A stretch of 64,000 bases of DNA from positions 62,001 to 126,000 of the forward strand of contig NZ_FOQD01000014.1 in the NCBI RefSeq assembly GCF_900113665.1. Direction: 5' to 3'. The translations under genes were made by a program, and so were the position numbers. Origin of the DNA: Planctomicrobium piriforme (GTDB lineage Bacteria; Planctomycetota; Planctomycetia; Planctomycetales; Planctomycetaceae). Shown one piece after another: positions 40,319-49,258 of this stretch. Numbering within the stretch: position 1 is the stretch's first letter; every line of letters starts with the position of its first letter. Below the pieces are notes generated by a model. The model was not told the origin of the DNA. It made no database searches and saw only the letters and a list, made by a program, of their open reading frames with translations.

Positions 40319-42379
40319 ATGACGAACGAAAAGCTGGACCTGCAGTGCATCAACACCATTCGAACCCTGTCGATGGACGCGGTGCAGGCGGCCAATTCCG
40401 GACACCCGGGCACCCCGATGGCGCTCGCTCCGCTGGTCTACACGATTTTCAATCGGGTCATGAATTTCGACCCGAAAGATCCCATTTGGCCTAACCGCGA
40501 CCGCTTCGTGCTTTCGAACGGCCACGCTTCGATGCTGCTGTGGTCGGCGCTGCACCTGTCCGACGTGCAGGCCGTGACCCCGGACTACAAGATCCTCGAT
40601 CAGCCGGCGGTGTCACTGGACGACATTCGCCGTTTCCGTCAGTTGGAAAGCAAAGCGGCCGGCCACCCGGAATATCGCTTCACGTCTGGCGTGGAAGCGA
40701 CCACCGGCCCGCTCGGCCAGGGCGTGGCGATGAGCGTCGGAATGGCGATTGCCGAGAAGTGGCTTGCCGAACGGTACAACCGTCCCGACTTCAAGATCTT
40801 TGATTACAAGGTGTACGCGGTCTGCGGCGACGGCTGCCTGATGGAAGGGGTTGCCTCGGAAGCCGCCTCTCTGGCCGGCCACCTCGGTCTCGATAACCTC
40901 TGCTGGATCTTCGACAACAACAAGATCACGATCGAAGGGGAAACCAAGCTCGCCTTCACCGAAGACGTCGGAGCCAGGTTCAAGAGCTACAACTGGAACG
41001 TTGTGCATCTGACCGACGCCAACGACACCGCCGCGATTCAGAAGGCCCTCGAAACCTTCAAGAAGACGACCGGCAAGCCGACGATGATCATCCTCGACAG
41101 CCACATCGGCTACGGGTCACCGCACAAGCAGGACAAGTGCGAAGCTCACGGCGAACCGCTCGGTGAAGAAGAAATCCGCCTCACCAAAAAGTTTTACGGC
41201 TGGCCGGAAGACGCCAAGTTCCTCATTCCCGACGGCGTGAAAGAACAGTTCGCCGCAGGTATCGGCGCTCGCGGGGCAGACGCTCACAAGAAGTGGAGCG
41301 ACGTGTTTGCCGCGTATCGGGGCAAGCATGCCGATCTCGCCAATGAGATCGAACTCATGCAGAAGCGCGAACTGCCGGAGGGTTGGGACAAGAACCTGCC
41401 GACCTTCCCGGCCGATGCCAAGGGTGTTGCCGGGCGCGATGCCTCGGGCAAAGTGCTCAACACGCTCGCCGAGAACATCCCCTGGATTCTCGGGGGCTCA
41501 GCCGACCTGGGCTCGTCTAACAAAACTTATTTGAAGTTCGCCGGGGCCACCTCCTTCCAGAAGGAGAACCCTGCCGGCCGCAACTTTCACTTCGGCATCC
41601 GCGAGTTCGCGATGTGCGCCGCCGTCAACGGCATGGCGCTTTCGAAACTGCGGGCGTACGGCGCGACGTTCTTTGCGTTCAGCGACTATGCCCGTCCGGC
41701 GATCCGCATGGCCGCCATTATGGAAGTGCCGAGCATGTTCGTCTTCACCCACGATGCCCTGGGGGATGGCGAAGACGGCCCGACACATCAGCCGGTCGAA
41801 CAGATGATGTCCTTCCGCGCCATGCCGGGCATGATGACCTTCCGGCCCGGCGATGCGAACGAAGTCGTCGAAGCCTATCGCTTTATCATGCACATGAAGC
41901 ACGAGCCAGTGGTCATGGCGCTCACCCGTCAGCCGATCCCCACGCTCGACCGCACCAAGTATGCGTCGGCCGAAGGGGTCAAGCACGGGGCCTATGTCCT
42001 GGGCTGTTGCCCGAGCGGAGATCCCGAAGTCATTCTCATGGCGACCGGCAGCGAGCTGTATGTCGCGGTGGAAGCCCATGAGAAGCTGCTGGCGGAAGGG
42101 ATTCGCTCGCGCGTGGTTTCGATGCCTTCTTGGGAGATCTTTGAACAGCAGTCGCAGGAATACCGCGACAGCGTGCTGCCCCCCAAGGTCACCGCTCGCG
42201 TCTCGGTGGAACAGGGAGCGACGCTGGGCTGGGAACGCTACATCGGCATGACCGGCAAGGCGATCGGCATGCAGACCTTCGGCGGTTCGGCTCCGTATAA
42301 AGATCTGCAGAAGAAGTTCGGCTTCGTGCCAGAACTGGTCGTGGCCGCCGCCAAAGAGCAGCTCAAGCTGAAGAAGTAG
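40319..42379 (+). CDS. tkt: Transketolase
   Basis: A 686-residue thiamine-diphosphate enzyme moving two-carbon units between sugar phosphates. The cofactor motif VCGDGCLMEGVASEAA... runs on to WIFDNNKI near residue 170-205; HPGTPMALAPL near residue 28, and the donor-site loop near residue 470 (DALGDGEDGPTHQPVE) are intact. Length is normal for a single-chain transketolase. A strong intrinsic terminator follows at 42405-42443, so the transcription unit ends here. Confidence 0.98.
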   Translation: MTNEKLDLQCINTIRTLSMDAVQAANSGHPGTPMALAPLVYTIFNRVMNFDPKDPIWPNRDRFVLSNGHASMLLWSALHLSDVQAVTPDYKILDQPAVSLDDIRRFRQLESKAAGHPEYRFTSGVEATTGPLGQGVAMSVGMAIAEKWLAERYNRPDFKIFDYKVYAVCGDGCLMEGVASEAASLAGHLGLDNLCWIFDNNKITIEGETKLAFTEDVGARFKSYNWNVVHLTDANDTAAIQKALETFKKTTGKPTMIILDSHIGYGSPHKQDKCEAHGEPLGEEEIRLTKKFYGWPEDAKFLIPDGVKEQFAAGIGARGADAHKKWSDVFAAYRGKHADLANEIELMQKRELPEGWDKNLPTFPADAKGVAGRDASGKVLNTLAENIPWILGGSADLGSSNKTYLKFAGATSFQKENPAGRNFHFGIREFAMCAAVNGMALSKLRAYGATFFAFSDYARPAIRMAAIMEVPSMFVFTHDALGDGEDGPTHQPVEQMMSFRAMPGMMTFRPGDANEVVEAYRFIMHMKHEPVVMALTRQPIPTLDRTKYASAEGVKHGAYVLGCCPSGDPEVILMATGSELYVAVEAHEKLLAEGIRSRVVSMPSWEIFEQQSQEYRDSVLPPKVTARVSVEQGATLGWERYIGMTGKAIGMQTFGGSAPYKDLQKKFGFVPELVVAAAKEQLKLKK

Positions 42380-42404
42380 CCCACGTCTGAATGTGATGCG
42401 ATTC

Positions 42405-42443
42405 AATCCCGGAGCCCGCCCACACGCGACTCCGGGATTTTTT
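42405..42443 (+). terminator. Intrinsic terminator of tkt
   Basis: AATCCCGGAG (42405-42414) pairs with CTCCGGGATT (42430-42439) around a 15-base loop and is followed by TTTT. The next heptamer array begins two bases later. Confidence 0.88.
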
Positions 42444-42444
42444 G

Positions 42445-42540
42445 TTGAGTGCTGAGAGTTGAGTGTTGAGTGAAAAGACATCTTTCTGCGGAAGGCTCTT
42501 CTTCACACTCAGCTCTCAACACTCGTCACTCAACTCCCTC
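42445..42540. repeat. Heptamer-phased inverted array, TTGAGTG/CACTCAA type
   Basis: Left arm: TTGAGTG, CTGAGAG, TTGAGTG, TTGAGTG (42445-42472). Right arm: CACTCAG, CTCTCAA, CACTCGT, CACTCAA, CTCCCTC (42506-42540), its reverse complement. The first 21 bases are identical to 57127-57147. Confidence 0.9.
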
Positions 42541-42620
42541 TCATCGCCGCCGGCTGATACAATCTCTCCGTCTCCGGTTCACTGAACGCATTCCAGTTCC
42601 ACCGCCGCAGCAGGGCCCTT

Positions 42621-43550
42621 ATGACGACTCTCAATCGACGCCAGTTGCTGGCCGCTTCCACAGCCGCCGGATTGACCCTCGCTTCAGTCGCGCCGGCTCG
42701 GGCCGCCGCCGACCCGACAAAGCTCCGATTCTGTCTGAACACCAGCACGATCCGCGGGCAGGGACTGCCGATTGAAGAAGAGGTCGCACTCGTCTCCGCC
42801 GCCGGCTATGACGGCATCGAACCGTGGATGCGCGAACTCGAAGCCTACCGAGAGGCCGGGAAGTCAATTCCGGACCTTAAAAAGAAAATCGCCGACAGCG
42901 GGTTACGGGTCGAAAGCGCCATTGGCTTCGCCACCTGGATTGTCGACGATGAAGCCCAGCGGAAAGCGGGGATCGAACAGCTCAGGCATGACATGGACCT
43001 GCTGCAGCAGATCGGCGGCGTGCGAATCGCCGCGCCGCCGATTGGGATGCAGAAACCGGACGCCACGAAAGTCGACCTGCTCGCCGCCGCAGAACGCTAT
43101 GCCGCAGCACTCAAAGTCGGCCGCGAATTCGGCGTCACGCCGCAGGTCGAAGTCTGGGGCTTCTCGCGCAATCTGTCGCGTCTCGGCGAGGCAGTGTTTG
43201 TCGCCCTCGAAAGCGGCGAGCCCGACGCCTGTATCCTGCCGGACGTGTATCACATCTACAAAGGGGGCAGTTCGTTCGAAGGTCTCCACATGCTCTCAGG
43301 CGTGTCGATCCCCTGCTTCCACTTCAACGACTACCCGGCTCAGCCTGGCCGCGCGGAAATTAACGACAGCTACCGCGTCTACCCCGGCGACGGCGTCGCC
43401 CCCTGGCCGCTCATCATCAGCACGCTCAAGAAAATCGGCTTCAACGGCGTTGTGTCGTTGGAACTCTTCAATAAAGAATACTGGGCCCAAGACCCCAAAC
43501 TCGTCCTTGAAACCGGCCTGAAAAAGTTGAAGGCGGTCTTTGCGAGTTGA
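42621..43550 (+). CDS. Tat-exported sugar phosphate isomerase/epimerase-like protein
   Basis: A 309-residue protein with a twin-arginine signal (NRRQLLAASTAAG) followed by an AP-endonuclease-2-type TIM barrel, as in xylose isomerase-like and hydroxypyruvate isomerase-like proteins. The metal-binding region carries LNTSTIRG, GYDGIEPWM, VEVWGFS, PDVYHIYKGG, FHFNDYP and the C-terminal SLELFNKEYW. Export of this family is common in planctomycetes. It probably converts a sugar derivative in the periplasm; the substrate is unknown. It is isolated by arrays on both sides. Confidence 0.88.
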   Translation: MTTLNRRQLLAASTAAGLTLASVAPARAAADPTKLRFCLNTSTIRGQGLPIEEEVALVSAAGYDGIEPWMRELEAYREAGKSIPDLKKKIADSGLRVESAIGFATWIVDDEAQRKAGIEQLRHDMDLLQQIGGVRIAAPPIGMQKPDATKVDLLAAAERYAAALKVGREFGVTPQVEVWGFSRNLSRLGEAVFVALESGEPDACILPDVYHIYKGGSSFEGLHMLSGVSIPCFHFNDYPAQPGRAEINDSYRVYPGDGVAPWPLIISTLKKIGFNGVVSLELFNKEYWAQDPKLVLETGLKKLKAVFAS

Positions 43551-43577
43551 GTTGATAGTCCAGAGCCGGACAAAGTG

Positions 43578-43729
43578 TTGAGTGACGAGTGCTGAGGGTT
43601 GAGTGCGGGGAAGAGTCGAGCGCGGGCAGCTGTCTTCTCACTCAACGCTCAGGTTCCTCAATAGCCAATGACAAATGACCATTGACAAATGACCATTGAC
43701 AAATGACAAATGACAAATGACAAATCTTA
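43578..43729. repeat. Long heptamer array changing unit without losing phase
   Basis: Left arm from 43578: TTGAGTG, ACGAGTG, CTGAGGG, TTGAGTG, CGGGGAA, GAGTCGA. Right run from 43639, all in one seven-base phase: CACTCAA, CGCTCAG, GTTCCTC, AATAGCC, AATGACA, AATGACC, ATTGACA, AATGACC, ATTGACA, then AATGACA three times (to 43722) and AATCTTA. The first 19 bases (TTGAGTGACGAGTGCTGAG) recur at 46192. Confidence 0.92.
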
Positions 43730-43739
43730 TCCGAAGCGA

Positions 43740-45014
43740 TCAAGATCGCTTCTCACGATGCATTGCCTTCGGTTGCAAGCGATACCCCGACGCCGGCCGC
43801 TCGGAGAGGCTCAGCACCTCCAGCGTCCGGGCCAGCGTTTGAATCGCATCGCAGGCCGGCGTTTCATTGAGGAACCAGCAGCGGCCGGCATCATCCGCAA
43901 CGACCGGTAGACCGAACTCAAGCTGTCGTTGTCGCAGTTCGCGTTCGCCCATTTGAACATTTGGGAGTTTAGAGATGGCCGCTCGCTCGCGATCGTCCTG
44001 TCGCAGTGGAGTGAGCAGCAACCTTTGCAGGTCTTCACTCCCCAGCTCAACTCCCGTTTCATCGTAGAGCTGACAGGCCCGACCATCCGTCGCAATGACG
44101 ACCCCCAGATCCAGGTGCCGTTCGCAGACGATATCCGGCAACGGTTTTGAGGATCGCTCCGTTCCCGCCGCACCTGTCTGCAACAGATGCACGTCGCAAG
44201 GCGTGCCCTCGAGCAGGCTGCGGAGCGTGTTGCGAATGCCCACATCCTGACAGACCACACCCAGTCGCAACGGTCGCATCCCATGAAACTGGAGCGCAAT
44301 CGCCGCCTGATATTCCGTGTTGATTTCCATCGGCAGATATCGGCCCGGCGTCCGGCCCACTCTGGCGGCGCGGAGCGTCGGATCCTGTTCGAATCGTCCT
44401 AGCTTGTCGATGCCCTGCCACGGCAGGCACTGCGCATCGAGCAGATCCAGGCCCGTCCACGCGGCGCCATGTGTCCCGCCCGTCACATAGATGCCAATGT
44501 GCGGGCGAAACCGCTGCACCGCGAAATCGAATGCCGGCCGGGAAACCTGACCGACGTCGATTGCATCGACGGTCCACTGCCGTAACACGTTCACCACGCC
44601 CACGGATAAGTCCGGCGACGACGGCCGTCCGTCGAAGCCGACGACCACCTGCAGCGCACCGACTGAACGCGGAGAACCATCGCTGTCGAAACGACGTTCT
44701 TCGTCGACGATGTCGAGCACCTGTTGCACCAGACCCGCCATCCGTTCTCGGGTCAGTTCATTAATGTAGATGCCGCGAATTTCAGACGAACTGGCGATGT
44801 CGAGCGTGCTGCGTCGTGCGTCGGTTCGTAATCGAGTGGTGACGATTTTGGGAAGATTGCCGGCTTCACCGCGACGTTCGCACTGTCGACACGCGGCATG
44901 CCCGGCGGCCAGCCGCGCCAGATGAATCGACCGCGATACGGGATGCCGCTCGCCAGGGCAGTGAAACTGCTCCGGCAAGCTGTCGAGAACCGTCAATTCG
45001 CCGCGATCGTTCAT
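43740..45014 (-). CDS. Degenerate phosphohexomutase homologue (pseudo-enzyme candidate)
   Basis: A 424-residue protein aligning by eye to phosphomannomutase/phosphoglucomutase. Domain 1 keeps SEIRGI (77-82) and VVVGFDGRPSSP (123-134), but the phosphoserine loop, normally TASHNP, reads TGGTHG (178-183), without Ser. The metal loop, normally DGDxDR, reads IATDGRAC (about 308-314). Both catalytic elements are therefore lost. The N-terminus adds a possible zinc site (Cys19, His24, Cys42, Cys45). Start ATG 45014 is preferred to 45086 because the extra residues lie in the divergent promoter region. It is divergent from holA. Mutase activity is unlikely; a regulatory or binding role is inference. 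Confidence 0.75.
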   Translation of the reverse strand: MNDRGELTVLDSLPEQFHCPGERHPVSRSIHLARLAAGHAACRQCERRGEAGNLPKIVTTRLRTDARRSTLDIASSSEIRGIYINELTRERMAGLVQQVLDIVDEERRFDSDGSPRSVGALQVVVGFDGRPSSPDLSVGVVNVLRQWTVDAIDVGQVSRPAFDFAVQRFRPHIGIYVTGGTHGAAWTGLDLLDAQCLPWQGIDKLGRFEQDPTLRAARVGRTPGRYLPMEINTEYQAAIALQFHGMRPLRLGVVCQDVGIRNTLRSLLEGTPCDVHLLQTGAAGTERSSKPLPDIVCERHLDLGVVIATDGRACQLYDETGVELGSEDLQRLLLTPLRQDDRERAAISKLPNVQMGERELRQRQLEFGLPVVADDAGRCWFLNETPACDAIQTLARTLEVLSLSERPASGYRLQPKAMHREKRS

Positions 45015-45164
45015 AGAGAGCGGAAGGACTAGGGGACAAGGACGGCGACGCCGCCTCACTTGCGATGGCGGTCGAAACAGTTTCAACTTGCTGAACGGAC
45101 ACGCCGCTCCTGCGGTCGGGTCGGGACTCTAGGACCATTTCGCCGATCAGGTCAATCCGAACTC

Positions 45165-46181
45165 ATGCACGCCACAGAATTTACGCGAAAACCGAAAGCA
45201 GCCGACGGCGTCGGGCTGGCGGTTTTGCACGGCGGTGAGCGGCACCTGAAATCGACATCGCTGGCGCTGCTTTGTCAGCGCGTGCTGGGCACGTCGAGCG
45301 ACGAAGCCATCGGACTGACCAAATTCGCAGCCAAAGACCTCGATTTCAAAACCGTCCGCGATGAATTGCAGATGGTCTCGATGTTCTCTGACCGCAAACT
45401 GGTGCTGGTCGAAGACGCCGACGATTTCATATCGGAATTTCGCAGCCAGCTCGAATCCTATGCCGAGAAGCCGAGCCATCGCTCGCTGCTTGTGCTCGAT
45501 GTAAAAACCTGGCGAAAGAACACCCGACTTGCCAAAAAAGTCGACGCCGACGGTCTCGAAATCGAATGCTCGGAACTCGACGGCGGGCGGCTCACCAAAT
45601 GGCTGACGCAACAGGCAGAAGAGGTCTATCAGAAACAACTCGATCCTCAGGCCGCACAGCTCATTCCCACCCTGGCCGGGAACAGCCTCGGGTTGCTCGA
45701 CCAGGAACTCGCCAAACTGGCGTCGTATGTTGGTGATCGAACGCGAATCGGTGAAGAAGATGTCCGCACCCTGGTCGGGGGCTGGAAAGCAGAGACCACA
45801 TGGTCGATGGTCGATGCGATTCGCGACGGCAAGTCTGGTCAGGCACTCGCCTGCCTGAACAAGCTGCTGTACGCCGGCGAACCAGCCCCGAAAATTCTGG
45901 GCGGCCTGAACTATGTGTTCAAGAAATTTGCCATCGCCAGCGAGTTGTCGCGGAAGGGAGGCAACCTGCAACAGGCCTTGAAAGAAGCCGGTGTCTTTCC
46001 TCGCGATGTGTCGAACGTCGAGAAATACCTGCGACGCATCCGCCGTCCACGAGCCGAGGCCATTCTGGAAACACTCGCCAAGGCCGACTACGGCCTCAAA
46101 GGAGGCAGCCGCGTCCCGGAACAATTGCAACTCGAACAACTGGTCCTTTGGCTGACAGGCGTGAACATCGAGATCGTGTAA
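45165..46181 (+). CDS. holA: DNA polymerase III subunit delta
   Basis: A 338-residue clamp-loader subunit. It shows the delta layout: an AAA+-like N-terminal domain without a P-loop (GVGLAVLHGGERHLKSTSL), MVSMFSDRKLVLVEDADDF, and the C-terminal helical collar with GLNYVFKKFAIASEL. It opens the sliding clamp during replication. I chose ATG 45165 (MHATEFTRKPKAADGVG); the longer frame starts inside the divergent gene. Length matches the family (about 330-350). Divergent from the phosphohexomutase homologue. Confidence 0.9.
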   Translation: MHATEFTRKPKAADGVGLAVLHGGERHLKSTSLALLCQRVLGTSSDEAIGLTKFAAKDLDFKTVRDELQMVSMFSDRKLVLVEDADDFISEFRSQLESYAEKPSHRSLLVLDVKTWRKNTRLAKKVDADGLEIECSELDGGRLTKWLTQQAEEVYQKQLDPQAAQLIPTLAGNSLGLLDQELAKLASYVGDRTRIGEEDVRTLVGGWKAETTWSMVDAIRDGKSGQALACLNKLLYAGEPAPKILGGLNYVFKKFAIASELSRKGGNLQQALKEAGVFPRDVSNVEKYLRRIRRPRAEAILETLAKADYGLKGGSRVPEQLQLEQLVLWLTGVNIEIV

Positions 46182-46191
46182 GGAAAAAGGG

Positions 46192-46380
46192 TTGAGTGAC
46201 GAGTGCTGAGTGTTGAGTGTGGGGAGGAGTCGAGTGTCCAGAGTCGAGAGCCAGAAGAAGGATGGGGGATGAGGCTTGAGAGAAAGAGATCAGTCATCAT
46301 AACTGCGCCTGCGACTCCTCAGGTCTCACGCCTCCTCAATGGCCCAATGACAAATGAGAAATGACAAATGACAAATTGTC
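46192..46380. repeat. Long heptamer array reaching into the sulfatase start
   Basis: Fourteen steps in phase from 46192 to 46289: TTGAGTG, ACGAGTG, CTGAGTG, TTGAGTG, TGGGGAG, GAGTCGA, GTGTCCA, GAGTCGA, GAGCCAG, AAGAAGG, ATGGGGG, ATGAGGC, TTGAGAG, AAAGAGA. After a C/T-rich middle, AATGACA, AATGAGA, AATGACA, AATGACA run from 46346 to 46373 and supply the sulfatase ATG at 46368. Confidence 0.9.
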
Positions 46381-47744
46381 GTGGCCGGCTTGCGATCTTC
46401 ATCCTGTTGTTCGTCGGACTCCCGCCCGAGGCCTGGTCTGCTCCTCCGAACATCGTTCTGCTGCTCTCGGACGATCAGGGATGGACCGATTTTGGTTTCA
46501 TGGGCCATCCTCACATTCGCACGCCCCATCTCGATCAACTCTCCCGCGAGTCGCTGACGTTCACCCGTGGCTATGTGCCTGACAGCCTGTGTCGGCCTTC
46601 TCTGATGACGCTGCTCACCGGGCGGTATCCGCATCAGCACGGCGTTGTGGGAAACGATCCGCCGCCGCCTGCAGGACTCGAAAAGCTTCCCAAGGGAAAG
46701 CTCCGCAATGATCCCCTTTACCGCAAAGTCTGTGAGCGGTACATCGCCCATATCGATGACGAACAGACCTGGCCCGGCATCCTTCAGAAGCAGCTCGGTT
46801 ACGTTTCGCTGCAGACGGGCAAGTGGTGGGAAGGGAACTACCAGCGCGGCGGCTTCACGCATGGGATGTCGTCAGGCGTACCTGAAAAAGGAGGCCGCCA
46901 TGGAGACGAAGGCCTCGACATCGGCCGTAAGACGCTGCAGCCGATCTTCGACTTCATTGCCCATGCACAGGGACAGCAGAAGCCGTTTTTCGTCTGGTAC
47001 GCTCCCATGTTGCCGCATAGCCCGCACAACCCGCCTGAGCGTCTGTTGGCCAACTACCGCGACAAGACCCCGCATCTCGAAATCGCCAAGTATTGGGCGA
47101 TGTGCGAATGGTATGACGAAACCTGCGGGCAACTGCTGGACTACCTCGACCAGTATCAACTCCGAGACAACACCATCGTGATCTCGATCACGGACAACGG
47201 CTGGATCAACGCCGAGGATGCCGACCGCTTCGCCCCGCGTTCCAAACGTTCCACCTACGACGGCGGGACTCGGACCACGATCACCATCCGCTGGCCCGGG
47301 CATGTCGAACCCCGTCTCGACACCACACACCTCGCCAGTTCGATCGACCTGCTGCCGACAGTTCTTGCCGCAATCGGAGCGACGCCCCCAAACGGCTTGC
47401 CCGGTATCAATCTCCTGGACTCGAAAGCGGTTGACGGTCGTCACGCAATCTACGGCGAGATCTTCGAGCATGACGTACAACACATGACCGATCCGGTCGC
47501 CAGCCTGTTGGACCGCTGGGTGATCTTCGACGACTGGAAGCTGATTCTCCCGAACCCGGCCCGCGAATCCGAGGCGAAGGTCGAGCTGTTCCAGATCACG
47601 ACAGATCCCAACGAGCAGCACAACGTGGCTGCTGCAAACCCAGAAATCACACAGATCCTGACGCGACAAATTCAGCTGTGGTGGCCGATTTCCGCAGAGG
47701 AACGGATAGCGCCCCAACTCCCGTCCAGCGAGTTCCGCCCGTGA
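46368..47744 (+). CDS. Exported sulfatase (alkaline-phosphatase superfamily)
   Basis: A 458-residue protein with an N-terminal signal peptide (LAIFILLFVGLPPEAWSA). It has the sulfatase metal motif LLSDDQGWTDFG, the formylglycine site LCRPSLMTLLTGRYP (C-R-P-S with Leu rather than Arg at the fifth position) and ITDNGW with the Asp-Asn metal ligands. It hydrolyses sulfate esters, probably of polysaccharides, outside the cytoplasm; activation needs a formylglycine-generating enzyme not seen here. The start ATG lies in the last AATGACA heptamer. Its TGA overlaps the next gene's GTG, so it opens a four-gene operon. Confidence 0.93.
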   Translation: MTNCRGRLAIFILLFVGLPPEAWSAPPNIVLLLSDDQGWTDFGFMGHPHIRTPHLDQLSRESLTFTRGYVPDSLCRPSLMTLLTGRYPHQHGVVGNDPPPPAGLEKLPKGKLRNDPLYRKVCERYIAHIDDEQTWPGILQKQLGYVSLQTGKWWEGNYQRGGFTHGMSSGVPEKGGRHGDEGLDIGRKTLQPIFDFIAHAQGQQKPFFVWYAPMLPHSPHNPPERLLANYRDKTPHLEIAKYWAMCEWYDETCGQLLDYLDQYQLRDNTIVISITDNGWINAEDADRFAPRSKRSTYDGGTRTTITIRWPGHVEPRLDTTHLASSIDLLPTVLAAIGATPPNGLPGINLLDSKAVDGRHAIYGEIFEHDVQHMTDPVASLLDRWVIFDDWKLILPNPARESEAKVELFQITTDPNEQHNVAAANPEITQILTRQIQLWWPISAEERIAPQLPSSEFRP

Positions 47745-49258
47745 CCGCTTTGACATCGATTCCTGCTGGTGTGAACTGGCGTCCCTGGATCTGGGTGGCC
47801 GGCATCTGCGTCCTCTTCCTGATTGCGCGGCTTCCCGTGATTCTGCACGAAGCCGGCTCGATGGATGAAGACTGGTTTGCCATTCCCGGCTGGACGGTCT
47901 CGCAGGAAGGCATTCCTCGCGTTCCTTATGCACCCGAACGAAACCGCCAGAGCTTCTTTTGGAAAGCGGACGTCGTTTCGCTGGCGCTGCCGCCGGCACT
48001 GCACTATTTTCAGGCCCCCTTTTTCTGGTTGTTTCCGGCTGGCTATCCCACAGCACGGCTGCCTTCCCTGCTGGCAGGCATGGCGTCAATCGTGTTGGTG
48101 TATCGGATCGGCCGCCGGATGCTTTCGGATGAGCGCAGCGCGGTTCTTGCCGCGGCGCTCTATTCCCTCTCGCGGCTCTGTTACTTCCCTGCGATTGTCG
48201 CACGTCCGGACATGCTCTGCGGAATGTTCGGTCTGGCGGCACTTCTGTTAGTTTTGAAATGGCAGGCGGAGAACCGTTGGCGGTGGCTCATCGCGGCAGG
48301 CGTCTGCCTGGGAGTGGGCGGCCTGACTCACCCCGCCGCGATTGTGTACGCAGTGCAGCTCGGAATCTGGGTCTGCCTATCGGGATCTTTTCGACAGCGA
48401 TTCCTGGCCATCAGCACGCTGGTCGGGGTCTCGATGGCGATGTTGTTGCTGTGGTTGCCGCTGATGCTGACGTATCGCGAGATCTTTCGGGTTCAGTTTT
48501 TCGGCAATGTGTTGTCGCGGACAGCGCCGTCAGGCGACCTGCTGACGACAGCCTGGCAGGTGTTCAATTACCAGGGCGCACTCGCCCATGAACACTTTGG
48601 AGCGATTTGGCTGTCCTTGTTGTTGTGCGGCCTGATCTGGACAGGCTGGCAGGGAATTGCTGCCCGCGATTCCAGGTCGCGCACGCTGTGCGGACTCACT
48701 TGCCTGGCGGTCGGCCTGTTGATTGCGTTCGAAGGCCGACATCCGACCAAAGGTTACTGGTGTTACCCCGGCGCCTTGCTCTGCCTGTGTTTCTCACAAC
48801 TGGTAGGAGACATCGCGAATCGGTTCGGCGTCCGTTCCCGATGGGCGTTCATCGCCCTGAGCCTGCTGTCCGTCGCCAGCCTGCTCCCCGGATCCGGCCT
48901 GCGGGCGACGGCGGTCTATCTCCGCCATTGGAGTGATCCCGCCTATCACGCCCGAACATTCATTCGTGAAGTTTTGAAGAAGCTTCCGCAAGACGGCGTG
49001 TTTGCCGTCGATCCGGCCTATGTCTTCGACGTCGAGATGTCAGGCCGCGAAACGCTCCTGGGGGTCAACGTACCGATCTATTTTCAGGTCTCCGCCTTTC
49101 CGTGCGACTATCTGATTGCCAGCCGCTATTCGCTGAAAAATGAACTGCCGCGACAGTTGAACGCCGTGCCGGTCGCAAGCTACGGTGATCCAGACAATCC
49201 TTTCACCTGCTACGTCGAAATCTTTCAAGTTACGAAACCGGCTCCCCATGTCGAATGA
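47741..49258 (+). CDS. Polytopic membrane glycosyltransferase, GT39/ArnT-like (paralogue)
   Basis: A 505-residue integral membrane protein with about ten hydrophobic segments and the first-loop acidic pair (MDEDWFAIPG). Start GTG 47741 overlaps the sulfatase stop as GTGA; the upstream GTG at 47678 lies inside the sulfatase. It shares architecture and motifs with the protein at 32926-34485, including AIPGWTV..EGIPRVP and VARPDMLCGMFGL. It probably transfers a sugar from a polyprenyl phosphate on the periplasmic face. It overlaps the following dehydrogenase by 11 bases, so all three are co-translated. Confidence 0.85.
   Translation: MTALTSIPAGVNWRPWIWVAGICVLFLIARLPVILHEAGSMDEDWFAIPGWTVSQEGIPRVPYAPERNRQSFFWKADVVSLALPPALHYFQAPFFWLFPAGYPTARLPSLLAGMASIVLVYRIGRRMLSDERSAVLAAALYSLSRLCYFPAIVARPDMLCGMFGLAALLLVLKWQAENRWRWLIAAGVCLGVGGLTHPAAIVYAVQLGIWVCLSGSFRQRFLAISTLVGVSMAMLLLWLPLMLTYREIFRVQFFGNVLSRTAPSGDLLTTAWQVFNYQGALAHEHFGAIWLSLLLCGLIWTGWQGIAARDSRSRTLCGLTCLAVGLLIAFEGRHPTKGYWCYPGALLCLCFSQLVGDIANRFGVRSRWAFIALSLLSVASLLPGSGLRATAVYLRHWSDPAYHARTFIREVLKKLPQDGVFAVDPAYVFDVEMSGRETLLGVNVPIYFQVSAFPCDYLIASRYSLKNELPRQLNAVPVASYGDPDNPFTCYVEIFQVTKPAPHVE

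Noticed and set aside
43639..43729. CRISPR array
   Set aside because: Units are seven bases with no spacers and no cas genes nearby; these are heptamer arrays.
46872..48242. A 456-codon minus-strand frame spanning sulfatase and transferase
   Set aside because: Crosses two firmly supported plus-strand genes and shows no protein family signal.
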